Below the pieces are notes generated by a model that searched no databases, was not told the origin of the DNA, and was given only the letters and a program-made list of their open reading frames with translations. From Strigamia acuminata (lineage: Eukaryota; Arthropoda; Chilopoda; Geophilomorpha; Linotaeniidae): a stretch of 64,000 bases of DNA. The stretch's first letter is position 1, and each line of letters begins with the position of its first letter. Location: assembly GCA_949358305.1 (NCBI GenBank), contig OX442316.1, positions 14,136,001 to 14,200,000 of the forward strand, in the 5' to 3' direction. Below are positions 20,471 to 29,133 of the stretch, piece after piece. The translations under genes were made by a program, and so were the position numbers.

Positions 20471-20494
20471 CTGGAAGGATGGAGAAATAAACAA
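20471..20494 (-). promoter_or_regulatory. Candidate 3' splice site directly before ORF3 ATG
   Basis: The minus strand reads TTGTTTATTTCTCCATCC then TTCCAG immediately before ATGGCACTACG: a long pyrimidine-rich tract and CAG. This is the arrangement expected for a subgenomic spliced transcript, as for env in retroviruses. Confidence 0.6.
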
Positions 20495-20539
20495 TTAATA
20501 AAAAGTTAATATTTAAATACGTAGATAAATGGTTGGTTT

Positions 20540-20622
20540 CGAGGGACGTTGCCGATACGTGCAGCCGTCCGTCGAGACCGATTCCTGTCTATCGGTGCGA
20601 ACGTAGGACGAATTGTCCCTCG
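20540..20622 (-). other. Nested inverted repeats upstream of ORF3
   Basis: CGAGGGAC (20540-20547) pairs with GTCCCTCG (20615-20622). Inside it ACCGAT (20577-20582) pairs with ATCGGT (20591-20596). A ~83-nt RNA or DNA foldback 70-150 nt before the ORF3 acceptor is possible. Function unknown. Confidence 0.4.
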
Positions 20623-21627
20623 TCGGATAGAGAAAGAGAAGTCATCACGTAAAAAAATCTGTCTCATGTCCAAAACGCACAGCGAGACGGAATCGAGCCT
20701 TTAATCCGGATTTTTATCATCAGATTTTACTTAAAATTAATTCTAACGTTAATTAGAACATTACTAATAATTAAATTAATAATTATCAGTCATTCGTAAA
20801 AAGAATTCGTCGGGTGTAAATTATTACTAAAATTGCACAATAAATGTGCTTGTCGAAAGTTTATTAAATAAATAAATCTAATAAAGAATTATTCCGAAGT
20901 CGGACTTTGTCTAATTTTTAAAAAAGTTAAAGTCAAATTAAATTTATCCAACACACCGAAAAATTCATCGTACGAATGTTAAGTTGCATCAATTTGATGC
21001 GTCAAATTACTTGTGGAGAAAAAATATTCTTTTACAGAATATTCTCCCCTTGTCATAAAATTATATATGGCTCGAGCCCAATGTCTCGCTCGTGACTCAA
21101 GTCATGAGGAATTTTCGAGACGCGAGGCGACGTGAAGTCTGCGCTCGCACCTCGAAAACAAATTAACAAGGAAAAAAATACGATCGTGTGAGCGATCGCG
21201 GTTAATAATTAATTATACGCTATTTCGAGTGCAAAGCACTCATGTCAGGTATTAGTCAACAAAATTTCTTCTTCAGCAGCACGGAACTAGTTCTCATGTG
21301 CCGATGCCGACTTCTACCTGATCGGGCTGGACTTGGTTTACATCGCGGTCCCAGTTTTCCTCGTCCTCGTGCTCGATGGCCAGCACGTCGTTCTCTTCCT
21401 CGTCCATGGCGAGGAGCGCGCACAAAAATCTCAATCACGATTTAAAAAGGATGATAAAACTATCTCAAAAACTCGGTGAAAAACTCGGTAAAACGTTAAA
21501 AACGAGGATCACGCACGAATGCAGCGATCAGCTGTGAAAAGCGGAAGTCCGTGTGAACACGAGGTAATCGCGATGGATTCTGGGTAATATACTCCAGAAC
21601 CCGGGTGTTTGAGACTAGTGCGCACCT
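20623..21627. other. Non-coding spacer between ORF3 and pol
   Basis: AT-rich, with a particularly A/T-dense part at 20700-20960. No conserved coding frame was seen on either strand. It would be the 5' leader or intron of an ORF3 transcript. Confidence 0.5.
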
Positions 21628-21742
21628 ACCCGTGCGCATGTTACGCTACGGGTCTCCTTTGTTCTCACTCCCGTGCGCGATTGCTGCTACGGGGTCTTTT
21701 GCACGCGGTATCCGACCCGTGCCGATAATTTTGCTACGGGTC
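21628..21742 (-). repeat. Three consecutive CCCGT...ACGGG stem-loops downstream of pol
   Basis: Inverted repeats at 21628-21653 (ACCCGT/ACGGGT), 21670-21693 (CCCGT/ACGGG) and 21714-21742 (GACCCGT/ACGGGTC). Each shows CCCGTGC at the left and GCTACGGG at the right on the plus strand, spaced about 42-46 bp. They lie 140-255 bp past the pol stop. A structured RNA element or a repeated protein-binding site is possible. Confidence 0.6.
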
Positions 21743-21883
21743 CCGCGTTTCCACGCCATCTCGTGACGCGAATTCGACCGATATCCGCTTTGTTGGACTT
21801 AGCGAAATTTTCTGCGACGTGATGGCTTGCACTATCGGTCGATTACATTTATTTTTAGTGCCGCCATCGACTCGTAATTTATT

Positions 21884-24800
21884 TTACTTTTTTCCTACGA
21901 CCTTTCCGCCTTTTATAAACGGATTATCTCTTTTTGGTCGCAGGTTACGGATCGAGGCAGGTACGATATTTTTTGTTGTTTTTTGTGTCTGTACCTCCTC
22001 ATTATTGTTTTCTTTTTTATCCGTGTTTTTTGTGTTTGTTTCAGGAGTTTCTCCTGTTTCCCCCCCGACCAAAATTGGATCCGGAACGGATTCAACTATC
22101 TCGTTTACCGGAGGTGAAGGGGCGTCGAAATACTCCTCGTTGTCACTTGGCGGTGCTTTTTCCAACTCGCCAGCGAACATATCGACGATTTGGCCGTCAG
22201 TTTTAGACTTGACTTGGCCTTTGGCCCACATTTCTTGCGGGAATTCCGGAATGTACGGAGTTAACTCTCGTACCTGGATCGACTTTTGCTCGGTGTTGTC
22301 CTCGAGCTTGCGTAATTTATACGCGTTACCGCCATGCTTGCCGATGATTACATACGGACCATCTCTCTTGTCGGCCAAGCTGGCGGTGATCCCTCTCGCT
22401 GCATTTGAGAGGGTGTGTGCATCTTTCCACACCAAATCATTGATCTCGAAATTCACGAATTTTCCACCGCTTTTATCTTGTAAAATGCGGTCGCGCATGT
22501 TAAAAATGTGCGCCATCATATGCTTGTATGTGTTCGAAATTGTTTGCTCCAATTTATACACATACTCATGTGGTTTCTCTGGGTCCACCACATTTACCGA
22601 CTCTGCCACTCGTGGGTCCCAAGGCACTCGTAGCTCTCGGGCGAAGTTGAGGTAGGCCGGAGAAAAATCTCTCGTCCTCGAGACTGTTGTTCGTATGCTG
22701 AACGCGATCTCCCTCAAGTATTCATCCCACCTATTGTGGATGTCAGTGAATATGCTTAGTGCATATTTAATGTCCCTGTTGAGTCGCTCAACGGGATTTG
22801 TTCTGGGATTGTAGGTCGAAGTATGTGACGCCACAATCCCGAATTTCTCACAAAACTTACCCCAAATTTTCGAGATAAATTGGGGTCCGTTATCGGATAT
22901 TATTTTACGTGGAAATCCGTAACGTAACGCCACGTCGTAGATACATTCAACGATTTTCTCTGCTGAAGGTCTAGCGACGGCGTACAACTCGGGCCAACGA
23001 GTTGCCACGTCCATTATAACGATAATGTACGCATTTTTATTTCCCGTAACGGGTTTTGGGCCCATCACATCGACACTTAAACAATCAAAAGGCGCGTAAG
23101 GCCCTAAGAAGATAGTTTCGAATGGTGATTTTCTCCTCGGCTTACACGCTTGACATCGCTGACATTGGTGGACAAAAAGAGCGATATCTTTTTTCATCCC
23201 TGTCCAGTGAAAAAGCTGTGTAGCACGATAGAGTGTTCTGCTTACTCCCGCATGGCTCGCAAGCGGGTGCCCGTGTAACAACCACAGCACGCGACCGATT
23301 AAGGAAGCAGGTATTACTACCTTTACTGCGGTGTCCGATTCACTCAAGTCATCTTGGTGATTTGGGTGATGCTTCACCAAAAGGCCGTCATCCAATAGGT
23401 AATCTATGGATTCGTGCGCATAACGACGCTTCTGCCTTCTGGTTAAGTCGGGCGGATATTTTCCTGTCAGTACGAATCTAGCTCTGTCCTGACATTTTTT
23501 GTCTAATTTTTGTTGCACAATTATTTCCTCCCTTGTTGGGGGATTGCTTTGCATCTGCTTGCCGACATGAGCGTGGAAGGCGCTTAGAAGCGGGTCATTT
23601 ATTCTCCGCTCTAGCTTAAATTCCTTCTTTGCATTTGGGTAATTGTCAGCAGCTGGTTGGTATAACCGCGTCCAAAATCCACAGAATTTTACATCTGCCG
23701 GAGACGCGGTGGGAATTTCATTCATCTTCCTTAAATCCCAACGGTGACAACTCGTCGGGCAGTAAATGATGCGGGAATCATCCTCGCCATCATCGTCAGC
23801 GTCGATAGGATCTGACACTGGTGCCCGTGACAGAGCATCAGCCACGACGTTATATTTGCCGGGCTTGTATTGAATGGTCAAGTCGCATGCCATCAGTTCT
23901 AACTGCCATCTGGCTAGTCGACCTGCTGGCTCCTTTAATTTCATCAGCCATTGTAACGCTTGATGATCTGTGTGGACTACAAATTTGGTATATTCGAGAT
24001 AATCTCTGAATTTCCTTATGGCCCACACAACGGCTAAACACTCCAACTCTGTGGCGTTGTAATTTTTTTCAGCGCCTTGGAGTTTGCGACTTATAAACAT
24101 GCACGGCAGGTCTTGTTCGACTCCGTCGCGCACGTGTGTTTGAAGCAACGCGGCTCCCAACCCAACTCTGCTGGCGTCCGTATGTAATATGAACGGCCGG
24201 TTTAGGTCGGGTAGAGGCATTACGCCGACTTCCGTCAGCATCCTCTTTATCGCATTAAATGCGAAGCTGCACTCATTTGACCATACAAATTCGTTTTCAT
24301 TCTTCAGGAGGTCGGTAACTGGGGCTGCCACTTCAGCTAGACCCGGTAGCAACCTGCCGAAGAAGTTTATCATTCCCATAAACCGTTGGACACCTTTAAC
24401 GTCCTCGGGTGGTGGGAAACGATTAATCGCATCGATTTTTTCGGGGCCAATAGCTAAACCATTGACTCCAATGCGATAACCCAGGAAGGCAAGCTCCTTT
24501 CGACAGAACTTGCTCTTGCCCGGATGCACGTGTAACCCAGCTTTTGCCAGCCGGGTGAGCACTTGGTCGATGTGCTCAATGTGCTCTTCGAATGTTTTGG
24601 AGGCAACAACTATGTCATCTAGGTATGCCCATACAAACTGATGCAGGATATCACCCAATACGCTTTCGATTAGCCTCTGAAAGGTACTGGGAGCATTCAC
24701 TAAACCAAATGGCATGACGTTGAACATCAACCGTCCAATTGGCGAGTAAAATGCTGTTTTTATCTTATCCTCTGGCCTCATCTCAACTTGCCAGTATCCC

Positions 24801-25954
24801 TTCGACAGATCCATCGTCGTAACCCAAGAAAAGGGGCTAAGCTCTCTCAAAATGGATTCGATAGACGGCATCTGTATGGGATCTATTTCTGTCACCGCGT
24901 TTAATGGGCGGTAATCAATGCATAGGCGTGGGTCCGAGCCCGGGCGCATCACGAGTACAACTCGCGTCGCGTATTCTCCCTGGGCCTCGGAGACAATGCC
25001 ACTGTCTAGCATTTCTTGGCACATTTTTTGCACTATTTCACGTTTTTGCGGGTTCATTCCCTTATACGCAACTCGTATAGGTTTATTATCCGTCAATTTA
25101 ATTTCGTGAATAGCCTTATTCGTTCGGCCCGGTTTTTTCGACAGGATCCCCTCATATTTAAGTAGGACCCTTCGTAGGGCTGCCGCTTCGTTTAATTCTA
25201 AAGCGGCGTCGGCGACAAGCGTTTCCACTACATTGTCCCGTTGCAATTCTGTTACGAATGCTTTAAAATCGTAGTCTTGAACGAATTTCTTTAGGCCTTT
25301 CTCCCACTGTGTCTTGTCGGCCGCTTCTTTTACAAGAGCTGGTGGCACGACAATTGCGGGTCTTTCCTTATCATTTCTGATATAATTCCAAGATTTCGTT
25401 ATTGGATTTGGTTGTATTTCCATTGACGCCATGAGGTCTAAGCCCAACAGAAAAATTCTGTCGCATGTGGGCAGGACCAGGAAAGGGTGCTGTTCTACTC
25501 CTCCGAGCCACTCCATGGTCAATAATATAACTCCTTTTGGACGCGCCATTCCGTTGGCGGTTTTTAGACGTATATTTTTATTAACGCCTTTTATCTTATC
25601 GGTGAGACCCAATGATGCTACTATGTCTTCGGAAACGAACGAGCGATCTGCTCCCGAGTCTAGTAGTCCCATAATTTTTTCACGTTCTATTGTCATGGGC
25701 AACATGCATAGGCGGTTGGTGTATTCGACCGCCACGTTGCACATGAAAACACGAAATTCTTCTGTGTCTTCGACTACTTGAGGTAATTCTTCAAGCAGTA
25801 GGTTCGGTTCTTCCGCCTCAGCCTCAGCGTTTGCGGTAATTACCTGCAAAGCGTTGTTGGCCCTGTCTTGAATTTGGGCGTTAGCTATGTCACTACCCAT
25901 TTCTTTGACTGGTGGCGGCTTATCGAACCCTTTGTTAAACCCCTTCTTCTTCAT
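21884..25954 (-). CDS. pol: Gypsy pol polyprotein (1356 codons from first ATG)
   Basis: Aspartic protease with LLDSGADRSFV (about residue 98), reverse transcriptase with YLDD (about 443) after PFGLVNAPSTFQ, and RNase H with HTDAS and HTDHQALQWLM. The integrase has a zinc finger HAGVSRTLYR...CQRCQACK (about 900-930) and a DDE core: VDVMG (about 966), SDNGPQF (about 1020) and VERLNRD (about 1056). GPY sits in a GPY/F-like C-terminal module (about 1200). It copies element RNA and integrates the cDNA. All catalytic motifs visible are intact. The frame is -1 relative to gag, open upstream through the gag end, and the ATG at 25954 lies 23 bp after the gag stop. Expression by -1 frameshifting at 26005-26023 is therefore likelier than independent initiation; the ATG then only marks the first methionine. 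Confidence 0.95.
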   Translation of the reverse strand: MKKKGFNKGFDKPPPVKEMGSDIANAQIQDRANNALQVITANAEAEAEEPNLLLEELPQVVEDTEEFRVFMCNVAVEYTNRLCMLPMTIEREKIMGLLDSGADRSFVSEDIVASLGLTDKIKGVNKNIRLKTANGMARPKGVILLTMEWLGGVEQHPFLVLPTCDRIFLLGLDLMASMEIQPNPITKSWNYIRNDKERPAIVVPPALVKEAADKTQWEKGLKKFVQDYDFKAFVTELQRDNVVETLVADAALELNEAAALRRVLLKYEGILSKKPGRTNKAIHEIKLTDNKPIRVAYKGMNPQKREIVQKMCQEMLDSGIVSEAQGEYATRVVLVMRPGSDPRLCIDYRPLNAVTEIDPIQMPSIESILRELSPFSWVTTMDLSKGYWQVEMRPEDKIKTAFYSPIGRLMFNVMPFGLVNAPSTFQRLIESVLGDILHQFVWAYLDDIVVASKTFEEHIEHIDQVLTRLAKAGLHVHPGKSKFCRKELAFLGYRIGVNGLAIGPEKIDAINRFPPPEDVKGVQRFMGMINFFGRLLPGLAEVAAPVTDLLKNENEFVWSNECSFAFNAIKRMLTEVGVMPLPDLNRPFILHTDASRVGLGAALLQTHVRDGVEQDLPCMFISRKLQGAEKNYNATELECLAVVWAIRKFRDYLEYTKFVVHTDHQALQWLMKLKEPAGRLARWQLELMACDLTIQYKPGKYNVVADALSRAPVSDPIDADDDGEDDSRIIYCPTSCHRWDLRKMNEIPTASPADVKFCGFWTRLYQPAADNYPNAKKEFKLERRINDPLLSAFHAHVGKQMQSNPPTREEIIVQQKLDKKCQDRARFVLTGKYPPDLTRRQKRRYAHESIDYLLDDGLLVKHHPNHQDDLSESDTAVKVVIPASLIGRVLWLLHGHPLASHAGVSRTLYRATQLFHWTGMKKDIALFVHQCQRCQACKPRRKSPFETIFLGPYAPFDCLSVDVMGPKPVTGNKNAYIIVIMDVATRWPELYAVARPSAEKIVECIYDVALRYGFPRKIISDNGPQFISKIWGKFCEKFGIVASHTSTYNPRTNPVERLNRDIKYALSIFTDIHNRWDEYLREIAFSIRTTVSRTRDFSPAYLNFARELRVPWDPRVAESVNVVDPEKPHEYVYKLEQTISNTYKHMMAHIFNMRDRILQDKSGGKFVNFEINDLVWKDAHTLSNAARGITASLADKRDGPYVIIGKHGGNAYKLRKLEDNTEQKSIQVRELTPYIPEFPQEMWAKGQVKSKTDGQIVDMFAGELEKAPPSDNEEYFDAPSPPVNEIVESVPDPILVGGETGETPETNTKNTDKKENNNEEVQTQKTTKNIVPASIRNLRPKRDNPFIKGGKVVGKK

Positions 25955-25977
25955 GAATGGCGCAGACGGTCGAGAAG

Positions 25978-28900
25978 TTATTTCTTCGCCGCCTGCGCTG
26001 ACTCGTTTTTTGACTCGTTTTTTGCCATGGCGAGTTTAATCTCTGCCATCTGCTTCATTATTGCGTCAAATTTAGCGTCTTCTTTCGCTGTTCTTGGGCA
26101 CTCATTGGAATAGTGACCCGGTTGGTTACACTTGAAACAACGAATATTTGATTTGTCTCTTGGGGCTTCAGTCGATTTTTTCTTTTCAGGGTCTGCTTTC
26201 GACGGTGGCGTGTAATTTTTCCGAAAATACTTCGGAATTCGGCCGGCATTTGGTTTTAACCTGGCGCGAAATTCTTCTACCGCTCTATCTCGATGGATGA
26301 GATGTACTAGCGGTCCTTCCTCATCGCAACCCGTTGATAAGGTATCGCGATAGCTTCGTATTTCTTCGTCCGTCGAATAATCGTCTTTTTCTTCTTTTTC
26401 GTCTGATTTTCCGGCATCTTGTCCGGCTTCCTCCCCCTCCTTGACCTCCTCCAGTGTCGCTTGCATGGCTGACGCTGTCGGTGCCTTTTTAGGGGCGGCC
26501 AAAGGGTTGGAAGGCAGCGTGGATGTCAGTTTATTTTTTATTTGTAAACCAACGCTAGCTTCTGCCAGCTCCATTATACCGCTAAGATATTCAGTAGGGC
26601 GCATAATTTTATCTGTCGCCCCATATCTTTCCGCACTCAACTTGAGACGTTTAGCGGTTGCTGCTTTCTCCGCTTCTGGTAAAGCGGAATAATATCTCTT
26701 CTCGATATCTATCGTGTTCTCAAACAGGAAGGCGCTCATCTCCTCGTAGCTGCCTCCTGTCGGTGCCCTTTCCTCAAGTAACACCCGTTGCGAGTACTCC
26801 GACAAACCGCCGAGAAAGAAAAGGTTGAATCCCGTGGCATGAAATTCCATCGGGGCCTTTTCGAACAACAATCTGGCGCGAATGTCGTAATCCATTATGG
26901 TTTCACCAGGCATCTGGCGAAGACCTCGCATCTTTCGGCTCACCTCTTCGGGTGTCTCGCCGTAGCGTAGGTCGAATCTCATTAAAAAGTCGTCCCAATT
27001 GACGCCTTTCAATCCTTGGTACCACTCACGTGCCGAGCCTGTCATTAGCTCGACAATACCGTGGGTGAGCATGTCTCCTACGGTGGCTTTAGTGGCAGTC
27101 TTAATTCGAATTACTTCGTCAAGGAAGCGATCTCCCGCTTTCCATGACCCGTCGAAACGGTTCTGAATATAAAATTGCCACCTAATATTCCCGGTAACGC
27201 TCATGGTGTCTCGTCGGGAGACAGCGTATTTTTTCTTTACGCGGTCGCCAGTGCTACGATTACGATCGTTTCGTTTGCTCAGATCGATTCCCTCGGCTTT
27301 TAACGAGCCAAGTAGTGCTCTTCCAAGCTCTCCCATCGTATACTGCCGACCCGTCGAATCGGTAAACGCGCTTTGTCGGGGAAGGTCCTGAAACTCCTCC
27401 CGTCGGTGGTCGCTATTTTCCGATCGACGTCGTTTCTCTCTATCGCGCGGAGAGTTGGATCTCTTCCGGCGATTACTTGATTTATCCTTTCGTCTGTCGT
27501 CGTTGGATGAGGGGTCGGAGCTGGGGTCGGGAGACGGTGAGCGGCGTGGCGGGTTGCGCCGTGAAGAGTTTGACTCTTTCCGGCCCCTACGACGGTCGTC
27601 ACGTTCCCTTTCCCTGCGTTCATCGCGTTCTCTTTCCCTTCGTCTTTCTCCGGAACCTCTCTCCGAATCGTGATGACTGGGTGCATTTGACTCCAGTCCA
27701 TCTGACGACGAATCACTATTTCCATAGTGAAAATATTTCGGTCTTTCATCGCGTTTGCCTTCTTCTCGCGAAGAGGTGCGATCATGCGATTGTCTCCTTG
27801 ACGACTCGTCGTCTTTAAGGATGGGCACTGGTTGTTGCCACTCAGTCCCTTGTGGATTATCATGCTGTTGACTTGTGAGAGCTTGCTCTTCATTTCGCCT
27901 AGCATTATTAGCGTTGATTAATCGCGTTATCGCATTATTTGTGGCTGAATCGAGAGCTTGCATGCGGGGCCGAGTTTGTTGTTCTCTGGCCGACGCATCT
28001 CTCTTGCGCGGAGTAGCTGGTGTTGCCCTCTCCGGCTGGGGTTTGGGTTTGGCCTTCGGCGTGCGCTTTGGGTCTCCCTCTAGGCTCTCGTCGGACAGCT
28101 CGGATGAACTGATCTCTGGTTTGCGAACGGATTTCGGGTCATCTCGTCGCAATCTGGCCATAAATGCTCGCTCTGCTTCTTGTTGCGAGTGGAAAGCATA
28201 TCGATGTGCTCTCAGGGCTCGGTCAACTATTTCTACCTCCTCGGGAGTAGTCGGATTGGGCTGGGTTCTGCCGTACTCGAGAGCTTGCGCTTCTCTTTCC
28301 GCCAGCTTCCTCCGTCTCTCGCGAATGGCTTGTCGAGCCTCATTCTCTGCATCCGCTTCAAATTGAGCGGAATCAACCAATTGTTGAGCGTGTGCACCTT
28401 CAACAATGGTGATTTGTGGGGATACACTGTGCGCTTTTAAAGCTGCACGTACGATTTGTAACGTTTCGTACACTGTAATCTTTCCCGTCGGAAGGGTGTA
28501 TCTCACTCCCTCCGCTTGTGCCAACTGCATCGCATCAATCAAGGTGCCCGAGACGCTGTAAGGCTGGCTCGAAACACGCTTGACAGAGGACGAGTTGGAC
28601 TTGTGCCCTTCAGACACTACCGAGGCTGGTCGACTGTGTGTAACTGGCGTGTTTAGTGCCGAATTAGCGGTCGTATTTGAGGCCGTCTTTTGTATCGGAG
28701 ACGCTGCTTTCGGACTGCCCACCTCGGTGTCGTGCGTTAGACGAGGCGATTGGTTACGGGATAAAACCTCGTTTCCGCTCGTCTCGTCGTCACGGTTAGA
28801 ACGCGGCAGTTTGGAGTGAGATTGCTCTTCACCCCGCTCTGTCTCGTCCAATCGCTGCCTCGTCTCGGCGCGAGACGGGTGCGATGCCTCTGATGCGCTT

Positions 28901-29061
28901 CTACGATCGGGTTTAGGCTTACGCCGTTTTTGCCTCGCTTCGTGCGCTGAGGCTTTGGGTAAGGGACCTCCAGATCGCAAGTGATAGTCGGCGCCTTTAC
29001 GACTGCCGGCTCTCTTGTTTGCGTCGGAGTCGGAATCTGTTACACGGGTATTATCTGCCAT
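25978..29061 (-). CDS. gag: Gypsy gag polyprotein (1027 codons)
   Basis: Structural protein that packages element RNA. The start is the ATG at 29061 (GAAATGG context); an upstream extension of the frame to 29088 has only a GTG and is not used here. The N-terminal ~600 residues are low-complexity and very basic, with Arg-Glu/Arg-Asp runs and Ser-Arg-Pro tracts (RRSPSPDPSS). A retrotransposon capsid-like domain follows (about 640-800), with MTGSAREWYQGL and W/F-rich helices. One CCHC knuckle, CFKCNQPGHYSNEC, lies near residue 970. At about twice the usual Gypsy Gag length, the SR-like extension is unusual. The last codons include a duplicated AAKNES-type stretch encoded by tandem AAAAAAC heptamers that probably drive the shift to pol. 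Confidence 0.92.
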   Translation of the reverse strand: MADNTRVTDSDSDANKRAGSRKGADYHLRSGGPLPKASAHEARQKRRKPKPDRRSASEASHPSRAETRQRLDETERGEEQSHSKLPRSNRDDETSGNEVLSRNQSPRLTHDTEVGSPKAASPIQKTASNTTANSALNTPVTHSRPASVVSEGHKSNSSSVKRVSSQPYSVSGTLIDAMQLAQAEGVRYTLPTGKITVYETLQIVRAALKAHSVSPQITIVEGAHAQQLVDSAQFEADAENEARQAIRERRRKLAEREAQALEYGRTQPNPTTPEEVEIVDRALRAHRYAFHSQQEAERAFMARLRRDDPKSVRKPEISSSELSDESLEGDPKRTPKAKPKPQPERATPATPRKRDASAREQQTRPRMQALDSATNNAITRLINANNARRNEEQALTSQQHDNPQGTEWQQPVPILKDDESSRRQSHDRTSSREEGKRDERPKYFHYGNSDSSSDGLESNAPSHHDSERGSGERRRERERDERRERERDDRRRGRKESNSSRRNPPRRSPSPDPSSDPSSNDDRRKDKSSNRRKRSNSPRDREKRRRSENSDHRREEFQDLPRQSAFTDSTGRQYTMGELGRALLGSLKAEGIDLSKRNDRNRSTGDRVKKKYAVSRRDTMSVTGNIRWQFYIQNRFDGSWKAGDRFLDEVIRIKTATKATVGDMLTHGIVELMTGSAREWYQGLKGVNWDDFLMRFDLRYGETPEEVSRKMRGLRQMPGETIMDYDIRARLLFEKAPMEFHATGFNLFFLGGLSEYSQRVLLEERAPTGGSYEEMSAFLFENTIDIEKRYYSALPEAEKAATAKRLKLSAERYGATDKIMRPTEYLSGIMELAEASVGLQIKNKLTSTLPSNPLAAPKKAPTASAMQATLEEVKEGEEAGQDAGKSDEKEEKDDYSTDEEIRSYRDTLSTGCDEEGPLVHLIHRDRAVEEFRARLKPNAGRIPKYFRKNYTPPSKADPEKKKSTEAPRDKSNIRCFKCNQPGHYSNECPRTAKEDAKFDAIMKQMAEIKLAMAKNESKNESAQAAKK
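26005..26023 (-). promoter_or_regulatory. Tandem A AAA AAC -1 frameshift heptamers at gag-pol boundary
   Basis: Two copies of AAAAAAC on the minus strand (26017-26023 and 26005-26011), both in the canonical X XXY YYZ register of the gag frame and 12 nt apart. The -1 frame after either copy is open into pol without a stop; the gag frame stops at 25978-25980. A downstream pseudoknot was not established. Confidence 0.7.
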
Positions 29062-29113
29062 TTCTTGCTTTGGGTATGATGTAATCACAGGTTAGAATCA
29101 GTTATTCAACTTG

Positions 29114-29131
29114 ATCCCGGACAGGCCCCCA
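29114..29131 (-). other. Primer-binding site, tRNA-Pro-like
   Basis: TGGGGGCCTGTCCGGGAT on the minus strand, 2 nt inside the 5' LTR. It matches the complement of the usual eukaryotic tRNA-Pro 3' end at 16 of 18 positions, differing in two central bases. This is the minus-strand DNA priming site. Confidence 0.75.
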
Positions 29132-29133
29132 CG

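Noticed and set aside
17945-20490. Plus-strand frames up to 238 codons opposite ORF3
   Set aside because: Antisense shadows of a GC-rich coding region; no motifs.
20471-20494. ORF3 start at 20494
   Set aside because: That codon is TTG and the stretch is the pyrimidine tract of a splice acceptor; the ATG is at 20470.
21819-22655. 278-codon plus-strand frame opposite the pol 3' end
   Set aside because: Antisense to an intact integrase region with clear catalytic motifs.
29062-29088. Gag start at 29088
   Set aside because: That codon is GTG; the first ATG is at 29061 with a better context.
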